Notes under the pieces: model-generated
What the model was told of the DNA's origin: nothing
Databases searched by the model: none
The model's input: the letters and a program-made list of their open reading frames with translations, nothing else
Program-made: the position numbers and the translations under genes
Shown: piece after piece, positions 26,641 to 38,640 of the stretch
How the letters are laid out: each line of letters starts with the position of its first letter
How positions within the stretch are numbered: the first letter of the stretch is position 1
Assembly: GCA_013397845.1 (NCBI GenBank)
Contig: VZTG01010322.1
Span: forward strand, 717,051 to 781,050
Source of the DNA: Melanocharis versteri
Taxonomy: Eukaryota > Chordata > Aves > Passeriformes > Melanocharitidae
Length of the DNA: 64,000 nucleotides
Reading direction: 5' to 3'

Positions 26641-27299
26641 CCTCTGAGAATTAAATGCTAATTTTCATTATGAAGTCTTCTGGAGTCAATAACCTACCAC
26701 TAGACTGTATCAGCACAAATTGTATGGTATTGTTGGTTTGTGTGATTTAGCATTTGCTTATAAATTAATTCTTACCTCAGGTTTCTTTTTAATAGAAATA
26801 TAAAAGTTATTGGAAAATACAGTGGGCAGAAGAGATTGTCTTCTTCCCAGTTATCACTTATATTTCTGCTAGAACAACAGATGAAAAATGAATTATCCAT
26901 AGAAATTGTTAATGTAATTTGATTTTCTGCTGCAGCAGAGGTAAAATACTAGTTGACACATTTTTTCGTCTATCCACACTAATTGGTGCATATGAGTCTG
27001 AGACAGGAATACTGGAGACCTTACACAGACAAAATTTTTATTGGATTCAGCAATTCATGCAGTCAGTCCTGAAACAGTAAAACATGGTGTGATGCACTAC
27101 AAGATACATGTTGCCACAGTCTGATTTACACCAAGAAGTTTGAGTAGGCAGCTTCTGTGGGATATGGAGTTGCATGCTTCAGCCTGGAGATGGCTGAAGT
27201 AATTAATCCCTTTTAGCTGTGGGGATGGAGTAAAAACACAGAGAGTTGCATCATAAACCTCTTATAATCCACCCCCCAAATTATTACACCCTGAAAGTA
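26641..27299. other. No gene seen; possible hAT 3' remainder
   Basis: Lies between the recognisable transposase and the next CR1. It could hold the degraded C-terminal part and 3' end of the hAT element, but no motif could be placed. The sequence is AT-rich with no clear repeats. Confidence 0.4.
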
Positions 27300-27967
27300 G
27301 AAAGAAAACGAAGCGAGGGAGGCTCCACAGCCTCCCTGGGCAATCTGTTCAGCGCTTGGTCACTCGCGCAGTAAAGAAGTACTTCTTCCCATTCAGGTGG
27401 AATTTCCTGTGCATCAGTTTCTGCTGGTTGCTTCTTGTCCTATTGCTTGGCAGCACCGAGAGGAGCCTGGCTCCACCCTCTGATGCCCTCCCTTCAGATA
27501 TTTATAGATATTGATGAGGTCTCCTCTCAGCCATCTCTTCTCAGTCTGAACAGGCCCAGCTCCCCCAACCTTCCCTTGTGAGTGAGATGCTTCAGTCCCT
27601 AAATCATCTTCACAGCCCTTCACTGGATCCACTCCAAGAGCTCCCTGTCTCTCTTGTGCTGAGGAGCCCAGAACTGTGCACAGCACTCCAGATGTGGCCT
27701 CATCAGCTTGAGCAGAGGGGCAGGATCCCCTCCCTCGACCTGCTGGCAACAATGCTCTTCCCAATGCATCCCAGGACACCTTTGGCCTTCTTGGCCACAA
27801 GGACACTGCTGGCTCATAGACAGCGTGTTGTCCACCAGGACCCCCAGGTCCTTCTCCTCAGAGCTGCTTTCCAGCAGGTCAGCCCACTGGCCTGTCCTGG
27901 GGAATGGAGTTATTCTTCCCCAGTTGTAGAACTCTGTTTGCCTTCATTGAATTTCAGATTGTTCCCA
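27300..27967 (-). mobile_element. CR1 LINE, 5'- and 3'-truncated, C-terminal ORF2 region
   Basis: The minus strand encodes fragments of the CR1 ORF2 C-terminus. One frame (27620-27835) ends CAQFWAPQHKRDRELLEW, matching the conserved 'FWAPQ.KRD...LE' block downstream of the reverse transcriptase. The plus strand shows the complementary hallmarks: cctccctgggcaatctgttc, gatatttatagatattgatg, ggtctcctctcagcc and cccaggtccttctcctcag. The final avian CR1 tail (ATTCTATGAT type) is missing at 27300, so the 3' end is also lost, which is unusual for a simple retrotransposition product. Frameshifts separate the open segments and no functional protein is possible. Confidence 0.9.
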
Positions 27968-28595
27968 AAAAATTAGAGGAGCTTGCATCAAAAAGCCCTT
28001 GTTCATTTTCAAGTAAAACAAATAGGTGGAAGAATTGCCTGTGAGTTTTAAACTCAGTAAAGTGAAATATAAAGGCAAAAATAGACTGATTGTATCCTCT
28101 TATTTCCTAGGTCCCCAACAACTGTCAGGGAAGATGCGGGCGACATTATAAGGCAGAAAACTGCTGAAGTAGTCATTTCACTGGAGTCCTTCTTACCATG
28201 TTGTGCAATAATGTTTCTGAATTGTATTTGTTGTGTATGTTTTTCTGTTAGCATTTTGGAATGTTAACCATTCTTTTAAATGATTAGTCATTACAGAGCG
28301 TTGTGGGGAGAAATGGGTAAGTGAAATCAAGCCAATATTCTTTCATGTTAATCCAATTTTATGTCAGTGGTCCTGATCTTTTATCATTTTAAGAGACTTA
28401 TTTTGGTTGCAGGCTACCGCAGTATTAGAAAAAGATCATTTGGCTTTTCAGTAGAGGTAATTTCTGTTCTAAAGGAATTCCGTCTACCTGGAGGAAATGT
28501 TGGTATAAATAAGACCAGACAAGTGATTGTGCCTTTCTTGAGAATTACTGGTGCTATAAATTTTAGCTAATCCTAGACCCAAGGAATGAGCACTC
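27968..28595. other. Single-copy DNA, no gene seen
   Basis: AT-rich, with no recognised repeat or coding signal. Confidence 0.55.
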
Positions 28596-28706
28596 TAAAG
28601 CTCCAGGCCTTTAAACACATGAATAGCTCTATTGAAAGCAGTGGCACTTTGTCTGTGCTTAAAGCCAAGTACCTGCATAAGCCTTTACAAGATCAGGATC
28701 TAAGGC
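28596..28706. mobile_element. Ancient amniote interspersed repeat
   Basis: The blocks 'cacatgaatagctctattga', 'gtgcttaaagccaagtacct', 'gcataagcctttacaagatc' and 'aggatctaaggc' keep the order of a palindrome-like ancient amniote repeat. In that repeat CATGAGTAGTCCCATTGA is followed by GTGCTTAAAGTTAAGCA, then TAAGTGCTTTGC and a GGATCAGGGCC end. It is non-coding and strongly decayed. The class (DNA transposon or SINE) and formal name are not certain. Confidence 0.6.
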
Positions 28707-30204
28707 AGAAATGTATTACCCTGGTAGCTCAAATACCTAATTTTGGATTCGTAACGCTAGTATTGTTTGAACCTGCTGTCACGCTTGAATTATGCTACCT
28801 GTTCACTGTAAGACCCTCAAGAAGCACGACACAACTTTCATGTCCTGCCTCTTGACATTATGGAAGAGGGCAGGTGTAGTATATTTAGGTCGACCCTTGT
28901 TTTCTGCACATGAAAGAGACACCATATTCATCACCTTATCCTGAAAACAGGTAGGCTTGTGTTTATCAATGCAAACCATACACTGAAGCGTTATGGTTGT
29001 GCCCTTAATTCCAGAAAGCTGGTGTTTTGCCATGCCTCTCTGATATGGGCAGCTGTTTAAAATCACAATTGAACCACTCACCTGCTTCCATGCTGCACCA
29101 TTCCTGATGCAGGAGGTGCTGAGGACTGACTGAAAGGTGTTGCAGACCTACTGTGAGTGTCAAGAAGTAGTAACACTTTTGAGGAAAGCAGCAAAACCCA
29201 GCAGTCTGGGATTCCTCTTGTTTGTGCTAAGTGGTTCAAGTGGATTTGCCTTTTGCTTTTTTTTTTCATAACTGATCATCTCTTTCTTACATGGTTATGT
29301 TTTCTGCTCAATGAGATAGCACTCTGGAGCTTTTCAATGAATAATGTCATTTAACTAAAAGTATGTGAGGAAGACCTCGTAAAGGAGAAAAAGGGCAGGT
29401 GAAAAGGACTCAGATTGCTAAGACTGCCCTCTCATCTCCTCTCTGTCTTGAAGAAGAGATGAGAGAGCAGAAAGAACACTTTTCTCAGAATAGGATGCAT
29501 GTTACACTAACTCTGCATCAGTTTCATGGATGGGTACTACTTTTCAGTAGCTGGTCTGTGTCTATGGTGAAAGACCCCCTAATACCGTTTTTTGAAAGAG
29601 ATCTTAGCATGTGCCTGATAAGTGTGGGACATTCTTTGTGCTAGTGGTCCATTTACCAAATCCTCTGGTATTTCCTTATGAATGAGGGATAGGTAGAGGT
29701 ATTTTTTATACCTGCAGCACATGGATACATTAAACTTGCCTCATGTAAAATCCCCTGCAGCTCCTAGTAAAGTGCTGCACACAGAAGAGTCTCAGTGAGC
29801 TACTAAAGTCTGACAGAGAGAGCTGAGCTGAAACTGATAACCTGTTCTGCTTGGTCTTTTGGGAGAATGAACTGAAGAAAAAGTTGGTTATCTGTTAAGT
29901 GACATGTGGAAACTCTCCTTTCCTTCTTTCTTTTTCTTTTTAATGACTCAAATATTTGATTCAATCAAATTATAATTTATATAAGCTGAATAATGTTGTG
30001 CTGTGATATTTCTGCAATTGGTGGTGTTGCCTCTCTTGAATTTACCAAGGCATTTATTTCCACCTCAGAATGTTACATTTATAAAGGCATTCACAGAGCA
30101 TTTCCAATACTTTGTTGTAGCATCTTCATTTTTCCATTGACTGTGAGACTGGCACCCAGGGCTATCTAATCCTTTGAAAATCCTACAATTTAGGAGCAGC
30201 AAAA
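28707..30204. other. Single-copy DNA, no gene seen
   Basis: Short open frames only, none recognisable. No repeat noticed. Confidence 0.55.
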
Positions 30205-31292
30205 AAAATGGTGCAAACTGCTTGCAGACTGCTGTGTCTGAGGCTGAATCAATTTGACAGGTGGACTGTTTGGTGGATGAGGAATTGGTTAGGTGCTTGC
30301 ATGCAGATAGTAGTGGTCAATGGCTCAATGTCCAGATGGAGGTCATTGATGACTGATGCCCCTCAGGCGTCTTTATTCGGGCCAGTACTGTTTAATATTT
30401 TCATCGATGACATAGTGGGATCGAGTGCACCCTCAGCACATTTGCAAATGACACCAAGCTGAGTGGTGCAGTTGACATGCCTGAGGGATGGGATGCCATC
30501 CAGGGGGACCTGGACAAGCTCTGGGCTGTTGCCTATGTAAACCTTGTAGTGTTTAACCTGGCCAAGTGCAAGGTGCTGCACCTGGGCTGAGGCAAACCCC
30601 AGTATCTACACAGGCTGGGGGATGAACAGATCAAGAGCAGCCCTGCCAAGAAAGACTTGGAGGTGCTGGTGGATAAGAGGCTGGACATGACCCAGAAATG
30701 TGCACTTGCAGCCCAGAAAACCAAATGTGTCCTGGGCTTCATCAAAGGCAGCATGGCCAGGACAGAGAGGGAGGGGATTCTGCCCCTCTGCTCTGCTCTG
30801 GTGTGACCCCACCTGGAGTACTGACTGCATCCAGCTCTGGAGTCCTCAGCACAGCAAAGACATGGACCTGCAGGAACAGGTCCAGGGCTGGGCCACAAAT
30901 TATCAGTGGAAGGAGCACCTCTCCTGTTAAGGACAGGCTGAGACAGTTGGGGTTGTTTGTCCTGGACAAGGCTCTGAGGAGACCTTAATGGCCTCCATTC
31001 AGTACTTAATGGGGGCTTATAAGATAGAGGGGAACAGACATTTTGTGGGGCCTGTTGTGATAGGACAAGGGGTAATGGTTTTAAACTAAAAGAAGGTAGT
31101 TTCAGACTAGATAGAAGGAAGACATTTTTATGATGTAGGCAGTGAGACACTGTGACGGGTTGCCCAGAGAGACTATGGATGTCCCATCCCTTGTAACATT
31201 CAAGCCTGGTCTGAAGGTGTCCTTGCTTATTGCAGGGGGTTGGACTACATGACCTTCAAAGGCCCCTTCCAATCCAAACCATTCTATGATTT
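30205..31292 (+). mobile_element. CR1 LINE, 5'-truncated, intact 3' end
   Basis: About 1.1 kb of CR1. It starts within the reverse transcriptase (NWL..., VVVNGS, then FGPVLFNIFIDD), continues through the conserved C-terminal ORF2 region (lysine-rich CKVLHLG, KDLEVLVDKRLDM and WP-type blocks), and ends in the 3' untranslated region with ggttggactacatgacctt and a tail at ccattctatgattt. 5' truncation with a preserved 3' tail is the expected product of target-primed reverse transcription. Several stops and frame changes are present, so it is a dead copy. Large minus-strand open frames over this interval (up to 205 codons at 30533-31150) are antisense shadows. Confidence 0.95.
30208..30590 (+). 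pseudogene. CR1 ORF2 reverse transcriptase fragment
   Basis: The first segment (30208-30462) encodes WMRNWL, VVVNGSMSRW, then PQASLFGPVLFNIFIDD, the palm region leading to the catalytic motif. A frame change follows. In the shifted phase the active-site motif at 30441-30452 reads F-A-N-D instead of the family's F-A-D-D, then TKLSGAV. One of the two metal-binding aspartates is therefore lost in addition to the frameshift. Upstream RT, the endonuclease domain and ORF1 are absent because the copy is 5'-truncated. Confidence 0.85.
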
Positions 31293-34200
31293 GGAGGTGG
31301 AAAGCCTTTCTGCAATGATGAACATAGTCATTGTAGGACTGAGGAGGGAGCAAGGGTAGCATGCGTGTGGCTTTTGGGTAGCAGGGTTCCTTGGAAGCAG
31401 TGTCTTGGCATAGGGAGTCCTAAGAACAAGTTCTAGTGGCCAGTTCAGGAACAGCTGTGACTTCAGTTGGTGCTCTGACCCGACCAGACTCCAGAGTCTG
31501 TGACACAGCCATGCTGACTGTAGCATCCTGGCAGAAATATTCCAAAATCACTAGTGACATTAGCTGCTTCAAAATACCCAGCCTGAGTCTCATAAGCGGG
31601 CTAAATCTTCCAAAAAGTCCTGAGCATTTAGACTCTGAAGAGTGAGCTTTAATTTTTAGTATATCAATTTGACTCTTCAGTTTGTGGGGTGGGTGTTTTG
31701 CCCTTTCATTTTGTTTTTCAAAAAATAGAAAAGGATAGCTTTGGAAACCTTAGCCTTTAATCTTAGGAATTTCTGAACCATCCTCTATGTGAAGAGAGGA
31801 GATAAATTATTATGAACTCATCTGAAGATTTATAGTATTTTAACTGCTCACGGGCTGACCTGCAGCATTTGCCTTGAAATAAAGGGACTGGTGCAGAGCT
31901 TTGTCACAGAGCAGGCATCACATTCCTGTCTGGAGTGAGCAAACAGTGTGTGCAGGGAAGATATTCTTTCTTGTGCATTAGTATAGCTGGATTTATGACT
32001 GCTGATGTCTTCAATCCTTTGCATGTTCATTTTGTGACACTTGAATTATTGCATTTGCTAGTAGTGCTGTACCTAAGAAGTGAATTTCAGGACTAGAAGT
32101 GCTTCTTTAGGGTGGCTTAAATCAGTATATAATAAATAATACGCATTTATGAACTGTTACTTGTTACATGCTTTTGTTCCTTAATTTTCATCCTGTCCTT
32201 TGCTTCCCTCCATTCAGCACCTTCCATGAGATTACTCAGACTAAGAGGTCTATTCAAGTACCATATTTTAACATTTCTCTCTTCTCTGAGAAAAAAAAAA
32301 TCGATGATGGGGAAAAGCATAGCAACAGGGAGTTGACCTGGCTGTACTTCAAACCAGTGATGAACAAAATAAGAATCTGTTGCACTGTGTTTCAATCTAG
32401 TTTAAGAATATAAGTATAACTGCAAAAATGATAGATTTGTTTCATTATAGTGTGTCCTGCTAGACTGAATCTTAACCAGAGTGTTTAAGGCAGGATGAAA
32501 GTATCTTATGAAGGATGCACACTACAATATCCAGGTGCGTAAATCTGCATATTAATCACTTCCATATTGTAGTGGCAACATATACACGCAAAGAATGGGT
32601 TAGAATTTTAAATTGTTACAGTAAAACTAGCTTGTGTGACCAGAATTCCTAAAATCATAAAGCCTGTAAAATAGGGATGGTGGACACAGAGAAGTGCACG
32701 TGCTACAATAGCTGTTAGTGTGCGGGTTGTGTTAATCATTTGGGATGTATAAACCCATCTGTGGTCCCTGTCTTGTGACTCAAATGGATGTGGAACTGCT
32801 TAACTGCTGCGCTTCTCTCTACAAATTTCTACATAAGCGATTGAGCTGCTGCTGCTAAAGCAGGCAGTAAGTTTGTGGAGGGCAGATCAGGTTCAGACCC
32901 TTGGAATCTGGCCTGGATGTCAAGCTGGTTGTTTCACCTCAACACCTTTGCTGTCAATATCCACCTACAGAGTGAGGAACCTTTCTGAGATCCTCGTGGT
33001 ACCTTCTGTGGTCGGTTACTCCTTCATGGAAGTCCAGTTCAAGGAAAATGTCATCTTCATCTTCCTCCTTCTGCAGTGAATCAATATTTTCTAGTGATGG
33101 AAGAATTGAGGTGCCACCGAGCATTTCTTCAGTGCTGAATCAAAAGTAGCAGCTTTAAAATAAATGCTTAAGGTAGAACCTAGCATGGTATGTCATAACT
33201 GGGATGGATAAGACACAGATTTCAATGACCTGAATCTCTTGCCTTCATTTATCCAGAAACATAGAGATTTTCATAATACATAAGGCTGTTGAAAGATGTA
33301 AATTCATGTTATTTTGGGGGTGTTGTATTTTCAGAAGCTGTAGAGAAGGGTACAAGAGCATTTCTATGCATATTTAGGACTCGCAAACAACCCATCCTAT
33401 ATCATTCTCACAGGTACAGTGCAGCTCGAAAGATAGGGCTCAATGCTCTGCTTTCCATGTCTCCAAAAAGAGCTGCCGAATCTCTGGAAATCTTAAATTT
33501 GATAACTGTGAAGGCAATCACAAATTTGATGGCTGGTTCATGCAGTCAAAGTGAAGTTGCTGCCTTCAGAAATCCTGTGGTCTTTGAGATGGAAATCTCC
33601 ATGTACGCTCCGTGGAGGATATTTTGCTGGCCCTTCTGGAAAAGAGACACGTTCATTTTCACTGGATCGTTGGTAGGCGACGCTAAACCCTGAAGCTGTG
33701 ACTTGGCATAACTCTTTCAGCTGACAGATAGGAATGCTGCACTGTCAACTTTATAGTTGTAAATGACACTTGAGTATTGAGGGAGGCAAAATTTATATTT
33801 CGCCTCAACAATTTTCTGCTGTTTCCTTGCGGATGGCACCAACGTGATCTTCCTAAGATGGAAAAAGTGTTAACACCTACCACAATGAATTGGGGCTTGT
33901 CTGCTTTCTGCACACTTTGCATCACATTGCTGCATTTCACTTTGGGTGACAGGATTTTTTTCTTTTCCAGAATAAAACCTAGGTTGGGTTTATTCAAATT
34001 TTGGGGATTCTGGTTCTGTGGATTTTAGTCACATTTTGTTCTTAAGAACAAAACAAAAAAGAAAAAATCAATCTTCACACAAAAGCACTTGTTTCTGGAT
34101 GCTCTCTTGCCTCACCCACTTTCTAGCTGTGTGAAAGGAATTAATGAGGCACAGACCACAAGCTGATGTTTGTAGTTGTTCAAGGGCTTTTTTCTTTTGC

Positions 34201-37200
34201 TTAACTCAACTAAATAAGGACCGTTAAATCTCTTCTAATTTCTTTAATATCAAACTGCACTTAAAAATATTTTCTTATTAATCTGCAACAAACCATAAAA
34301 TGCAATATTTTAACCATGACTCCGGTCAAAATGGCCATGAAACTTGTCAGCTTTGTCTCAGGCATATACAGCGTTGTAATAAAGGATGTTATCCTCCTAA
34401 AATACTTCTGTTTTCTATTTCATTTGCATGCATGAATTATTACACCAGTTTCGGTTATCAGTAAATTACCAAGTGCTTTATGTCAGTGATGGACATGGGA
34501 GCTGAGGCCCTCTGTATCCAATGACCTAAAAGTCATTCTGTCAGAGATGCTTAACTGTTTTCCAGCTGCCTCATTTTTACGTGTGAATGACCTTTAAAAA
34601 AGGTGCTGAAATGACAGGGCTGAAGAATGGAACCCTATTAATCTTTTGAGATGACTTTATCATAGTCGAGATAGCAAAGGTACAGCAAGCTTGCATAGCA
34701 CTGTGATGGCAGAACGCGCAAATGTATCACTGGAGGAATGTGCAAAGGGCAAATATCATCTGGGCAGGAGTAGGTTCAGCTGTGGGTTTAGTCAAAACTG
34801 ATGTTTTGAATGAAATCAAAATGCGTAAAGCTTTTCCCAGACTAGCGGTACACAGAGCTAAGTGGGGGTTAAGTTTTTGTTTAAGTTATGTAAAGTTAAG
34901 CTTTTTAAAGGGTTTGAGTACTGTTCCCAAGGTACTGGTGTGTCTGATTCTCAAACCTTTCCTCTTTCTGAGCTTCTGAAATGCTCTTCATTCACTGATT
35001 TCAAGGTAGAAAATCAGATCCACCCACAGATGTCACATGAGTTTGAGTTTTTGACAGGTGGAGAATTACATCTCCCTTTCAGGTCTTTCTGGCTGGATTC
35101 TGGCAACATGTCAGTGAGAAACATTGCTGTTCTGAAGGGACTATGCTAGCCCAAATCTCCAGTTTGAGATTGTGTCTGTCAGACAGAAAATGCATGGTGT
35201 TGGTATCATCAACCCAGGCTTTGAATAGCCAGTGGGAAACTGAAAGTGCTAAAGGAAATTGTCCTTTATCATTAAGATCTCTGACCACTGAAAAACACAG
35301 GTGTCAGCAAAGAACTTTACAATGCTGGGCACATTGTTCTCTCATCTTCTCACTATTTAAATGTGTGTTACACTAAAATGTACTAAAGTCAAGCTTTTCA
35401 CACTTTTTTTCTACTGCTTAAGTCAGCTTGCTAGACTTGGATGGGCTGTAGGAAGCTGCCTGTTTTCTAACTGAGCAATGCAGGTTTGGATGGTCAGCTT
35501 TGACATGAAAATGTTTGCATTTGATACCTGACATAGACAAACAATCCAAAATGGGTGGGGAAAATAAGTGATGGGATAAAACCTAACTAAAAATTTCCAA
35601 CGGTGTAGGTTTACAAAGGACATGTTGAGAGAGCTGAAAATTTGAGAAGAAATGCTTTTCTTCCTCCCTCTAGTTGTTGCACCTATGACAACCCAGGAAG
35701 TAACAAAGTCATTTAGTGATAATGATTTTAGTTTAAAACAGCTAGTCAAAGAAACTTTATGGATTTGGAGTAACTGGAGGGCTCACTAGGAGAAGTGGAC
35801 TTTGTCTGCTGCCACTGACTTTCACTCGGGCAGCTTTAGCTGGCACTGACCTTACATAAGACCTGGATGTCTTTGAAGAAATGTCTCTTCTAAGAGTCCC
35901 TTGCTGCTGGCACTTTATAAATAGATGTATACTTTTTTTTACACAGATATTTATTTAGCTCAGCTACTACACAACATTGAAAAGATCATGTAATCTTCTG
36001 TACCTACATGCCACACACACATTTCAAAATGACAATTCTAATGCCATTGAAATGTTATTTATCTAGTGCTTTTTGCACTCCTCAGAAGAAAGTTTGATAT
36101 GTATAGCACATTTTGTCTGCTTCCAACTATTTTTCTGCTGAGTATTAGTATTGCTTAGTACCTCTGTTTCATGGGATAAGAGACCAATTTTCATTCCTAA
36201 AAAGTCAATGCCTTCTAATTTCCTATGTGAGTGCATGTAGTAGGATATGCAATGGAGAACTCTGATGTATGACATATGAAATCTTGGACATTTGGTAATG
36301 TTAAAATTGCCCAAGGAGCTCTTGTGTTTAGTCTTGTGCTTCTTCCTTCTGTCTTCATTTTCTTATTTACGTATTTTATTTCACTTCTAGTTGAAACAGC
36401 AGGATACGAAGGTACTTGAGGGGGAAGGAAAGTTATTACTTTGTTTTATGGCTCATTGTTCTGCAGGGGGGAACTTGAAAATACAAAGTAGTACACAACC
36501 CATGAACTGAAAGCTGTGTTAGAATTTTGTTGCTTGTTTTCATCTAGAAGGGGAAGCTGAAAATGGTTCATTAAAGAGAAAGTCGAAGAGAACTATGACA
36601 AACGTATGATGTCTTAAGTACTCTCAGAAACAGATTTGGCATTTGCTGCTGAAGGAGATGATATGCTAATGAATAAGACTAATAAATTTGTCTTAAGGTT
36701 TTTTGGGTCTTTGCCTCTTTGACCATATATACGCAATGCTTAGCCTGCAAAAGTCGTATCTACTAATGTCTTGACTATTCCTTAAGGACTAAAGCAAGAC
36801 AACCCATGTAAGTCTAGGTCAAAAGATAATTTGATGCATCATCTGTAGTAAGGTGCCCACCTCCCAAAAAAAAAAAAATAGAAGATACTGGTGCTTAATG
36901 CTTGAAACAGGTCCATGGCTGATGTGCTTCCTGAATGTAATGCATTAAATGTAATCCAAGATCTCCATCACTTCTGATTAAATATTTCTATCTGGTAGGT
37001 ACTTTTACTGTAGTTCTGACAGTTGTTCTTCATCCACTCCTTGTCTTCTTTACATAACCACTGCAGCATTTCTAATATATGTTGAAATGTGCAAAAAAAG
37101 TATTCTTCCTTCTTTTATATAATTCTGAGCAAAAATCCATCAGCATAAAATTTCCACTGGAAAGTTAAGTATCGTGTCTTCTAAATTTCCCAGAGGAAAA

Positions 37201-37739
37201 TATATTTATCCTAAAAAAAATCATTTTTCACATAGCTCTTGAATGCATTAGACAAATTGAAGATAGACAAACAAACTCAGACTAGTCCAAAACAAAATCC
37301 TAACAAACAGCAATTCCAATAGCTCAGTTATTTCTAGATTTTCTCTGCCTGTGAAGTAAAAGGCCTATGTTATTTCCTTGAGCCTTGGTTGAAGTGAGAT
37401 TAAATAACAAATGTTGAATTGAGCTGTAGACTATGCTGGAAGCAGTGTCTCTGTCCTGAGAAACTCTTTAAGGATTTTCAAAAATGTTTCCTTAAGCTCC
37501 TCACAGAGAGAGAAGGAAAGTTGCTTGCATCTCCTCCTCCTTATCCTTGCCCCCAGCAACACTAATAGCAAGTTAATCAAAGCACGTACTTGGAGTGCAG
37601 GGAACAACAAGCCATTAAAAGAAGGCAATCTGGATTTTGCTGGGAAACCATCTCTTGTTGTCAACCTCTCTCCAACCCTTCTTTTTGTCATATCTCTCCC
37701 CCAGGTAGCTCTGTTATTCAAGATAAAAAACCTTGCTTG
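31293..37739. other. Single-copy DNA, no gene supported
   Basis: No recognised repeat apart from short A runs (near 32290 and 36870). The minus strand between 33.86 and 32.95 kb reads as several protein-like stretches broken by stops, and the plus strand has a 134-codon frame at 33289-33693. None matches a family I know. A repeat-free block at 34.23-34.62 kb contains an octamer-type ATTTGCAT and looks like regulatory DNA, untested. Confidence 0.45.
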
Positions 37740-38226
37740 TTCTGTCTTATCAGAAATAATGTGGTCAGCTGGACTAGAGAAGTGATCCTCCCCGTGTCCT
37801 AGGAACTGGTGAAGCCACACCTCAAGTTCTGGGTCCAGTTCTGGGCCTCTCACTACGAGAAAGACATTGAGGTGCTGGAGTGTGTCTAGAGAAAGGCAAC
37901 AAAGCTGATGAAGGGTCTGGAACACAAGTCCTGTGAGGTGCAGCTGAGAGAGCTGGAGTTGTTTAGACTGGAGAAAAAGAGGATCGGGGAGACCTTATCG
38001 CTCTCTACGCCCACCTGAAAGGAGGCTGTAGCCAGATGGGTGTTGGCTTCCCCCAGGCAACAAGTGACAGGACAAGGGGATATAGTCTCAAGTTGCACCA
38101 AGGGAGGTTTAGGTTGGATGTTAGGAAGAATTTCTCCACAGAAAGAGTAATTGAGCATTGGAATAGGCTGCCCAGGGGCCTGGTGGAGTTACCGTCCCTG
38201 CAGGTGTTTGAGGAAAGACTGGGCGT
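37740..38226 (+). mobile_element. CR1 LINE fragment, both ends truncated
   Basis: Matches the C-terminal ORF2 to 3' UTR part of CR1: ctggactagagaagtgatcc, gttctgggcctctcactacg, agacattgaggtgctgga, cctgaaaggaggctgtag, caacaagtgacaggacaagg, ggaagaatttctccacag and ggctgcccaggggcctggtg. It is the same subfamily as the copy at 54.7-55.2 kb, judged by shared diagnostic blocks. It stops near ggaaagactgggcgtagc, before the usual gatgatctt/ATTCTATG tail, and runs into an oppositely oriented CR1 piece. The minus-strand frame of 164 codons at 37431-37925 is a shadow. Confidence 0.92.
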
Positions 38227-38239
38227 AGCAAAATACTTA

Positions 38240-38640
38240 ATGTTCATTCAATTTCTGTGTACAGATCATTTATAACAAAAGCATTAAAGAGCACTGGTCC
38301 TAAAACTAATGCTTGGGAATCCCCATTGGTGACTGGCCACTAGCCTGGTGTAACTCCCTTTGAGCCTGACCTGTGAGCCAGTTGCTCACCTATGGCATGA
38401 CGTATTTATCCAGCTGTGTGCTGCACATTTTGTCCAGAAGGATACTGTGAGAATATCAAAAGCTTTGCTAGAATCCAAAAAACCGCACATCTTCTAGTTT
38501 CCCTTGGTCAGCTAAATGGGTGACCTTGTCATAAAAGGAAATTAAGTTACTTAGGCAGGATTTTCCCTTCATGTATCCTTTTTGGCTGTGATCAGTGAAG
38601 TTCATTTCTTTTGTATAAAAGAAAGCCAGTGTTTCATTGA
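38240..38640 (-). mobile_element. CR1 LINE fragment, reverse transcriptase region, inverted
   Basis: On the minus strand this encodes a decayed CR1 RT palm: LISFYDKVTHLADQGK, then a 'DFSKAFD' block broken by stops, HSILLDKM, SNWLTGQAQRE, then GIPK (from the family's GVPQGS) and DQCSL (from GPVLF). The plus strand carries the complementary words gacctgtgagccagttgctc and ccttgtcataaaaggaaatt. It belongs to a different and apparently older CR1 lineage than the neighbour at 37.74-38.23 kb. The 5' limit near 38640 is uncertain because similarity fades. Confidence 0.8.

Noticed and set aside
30533..31150. 205-codon minus-strand open frame, the longest in the window
   Set aside because: It is antisense to a clearly recognised plus-strand CR1 ORF2/3' UTR; CR1 GC content keeps the opposite strand open.
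33289..33693. 134-codon plus-strand frame
   Set aside because: No recognisable domain; the minus strand looks equally or more protein-like, so neither can be called a gene.
37431..37925. 164-codon minus-strand frame
   Set aside because: Its first part is antisense to the CR1 at 37740-38226 and the rest has no recognisable domain.
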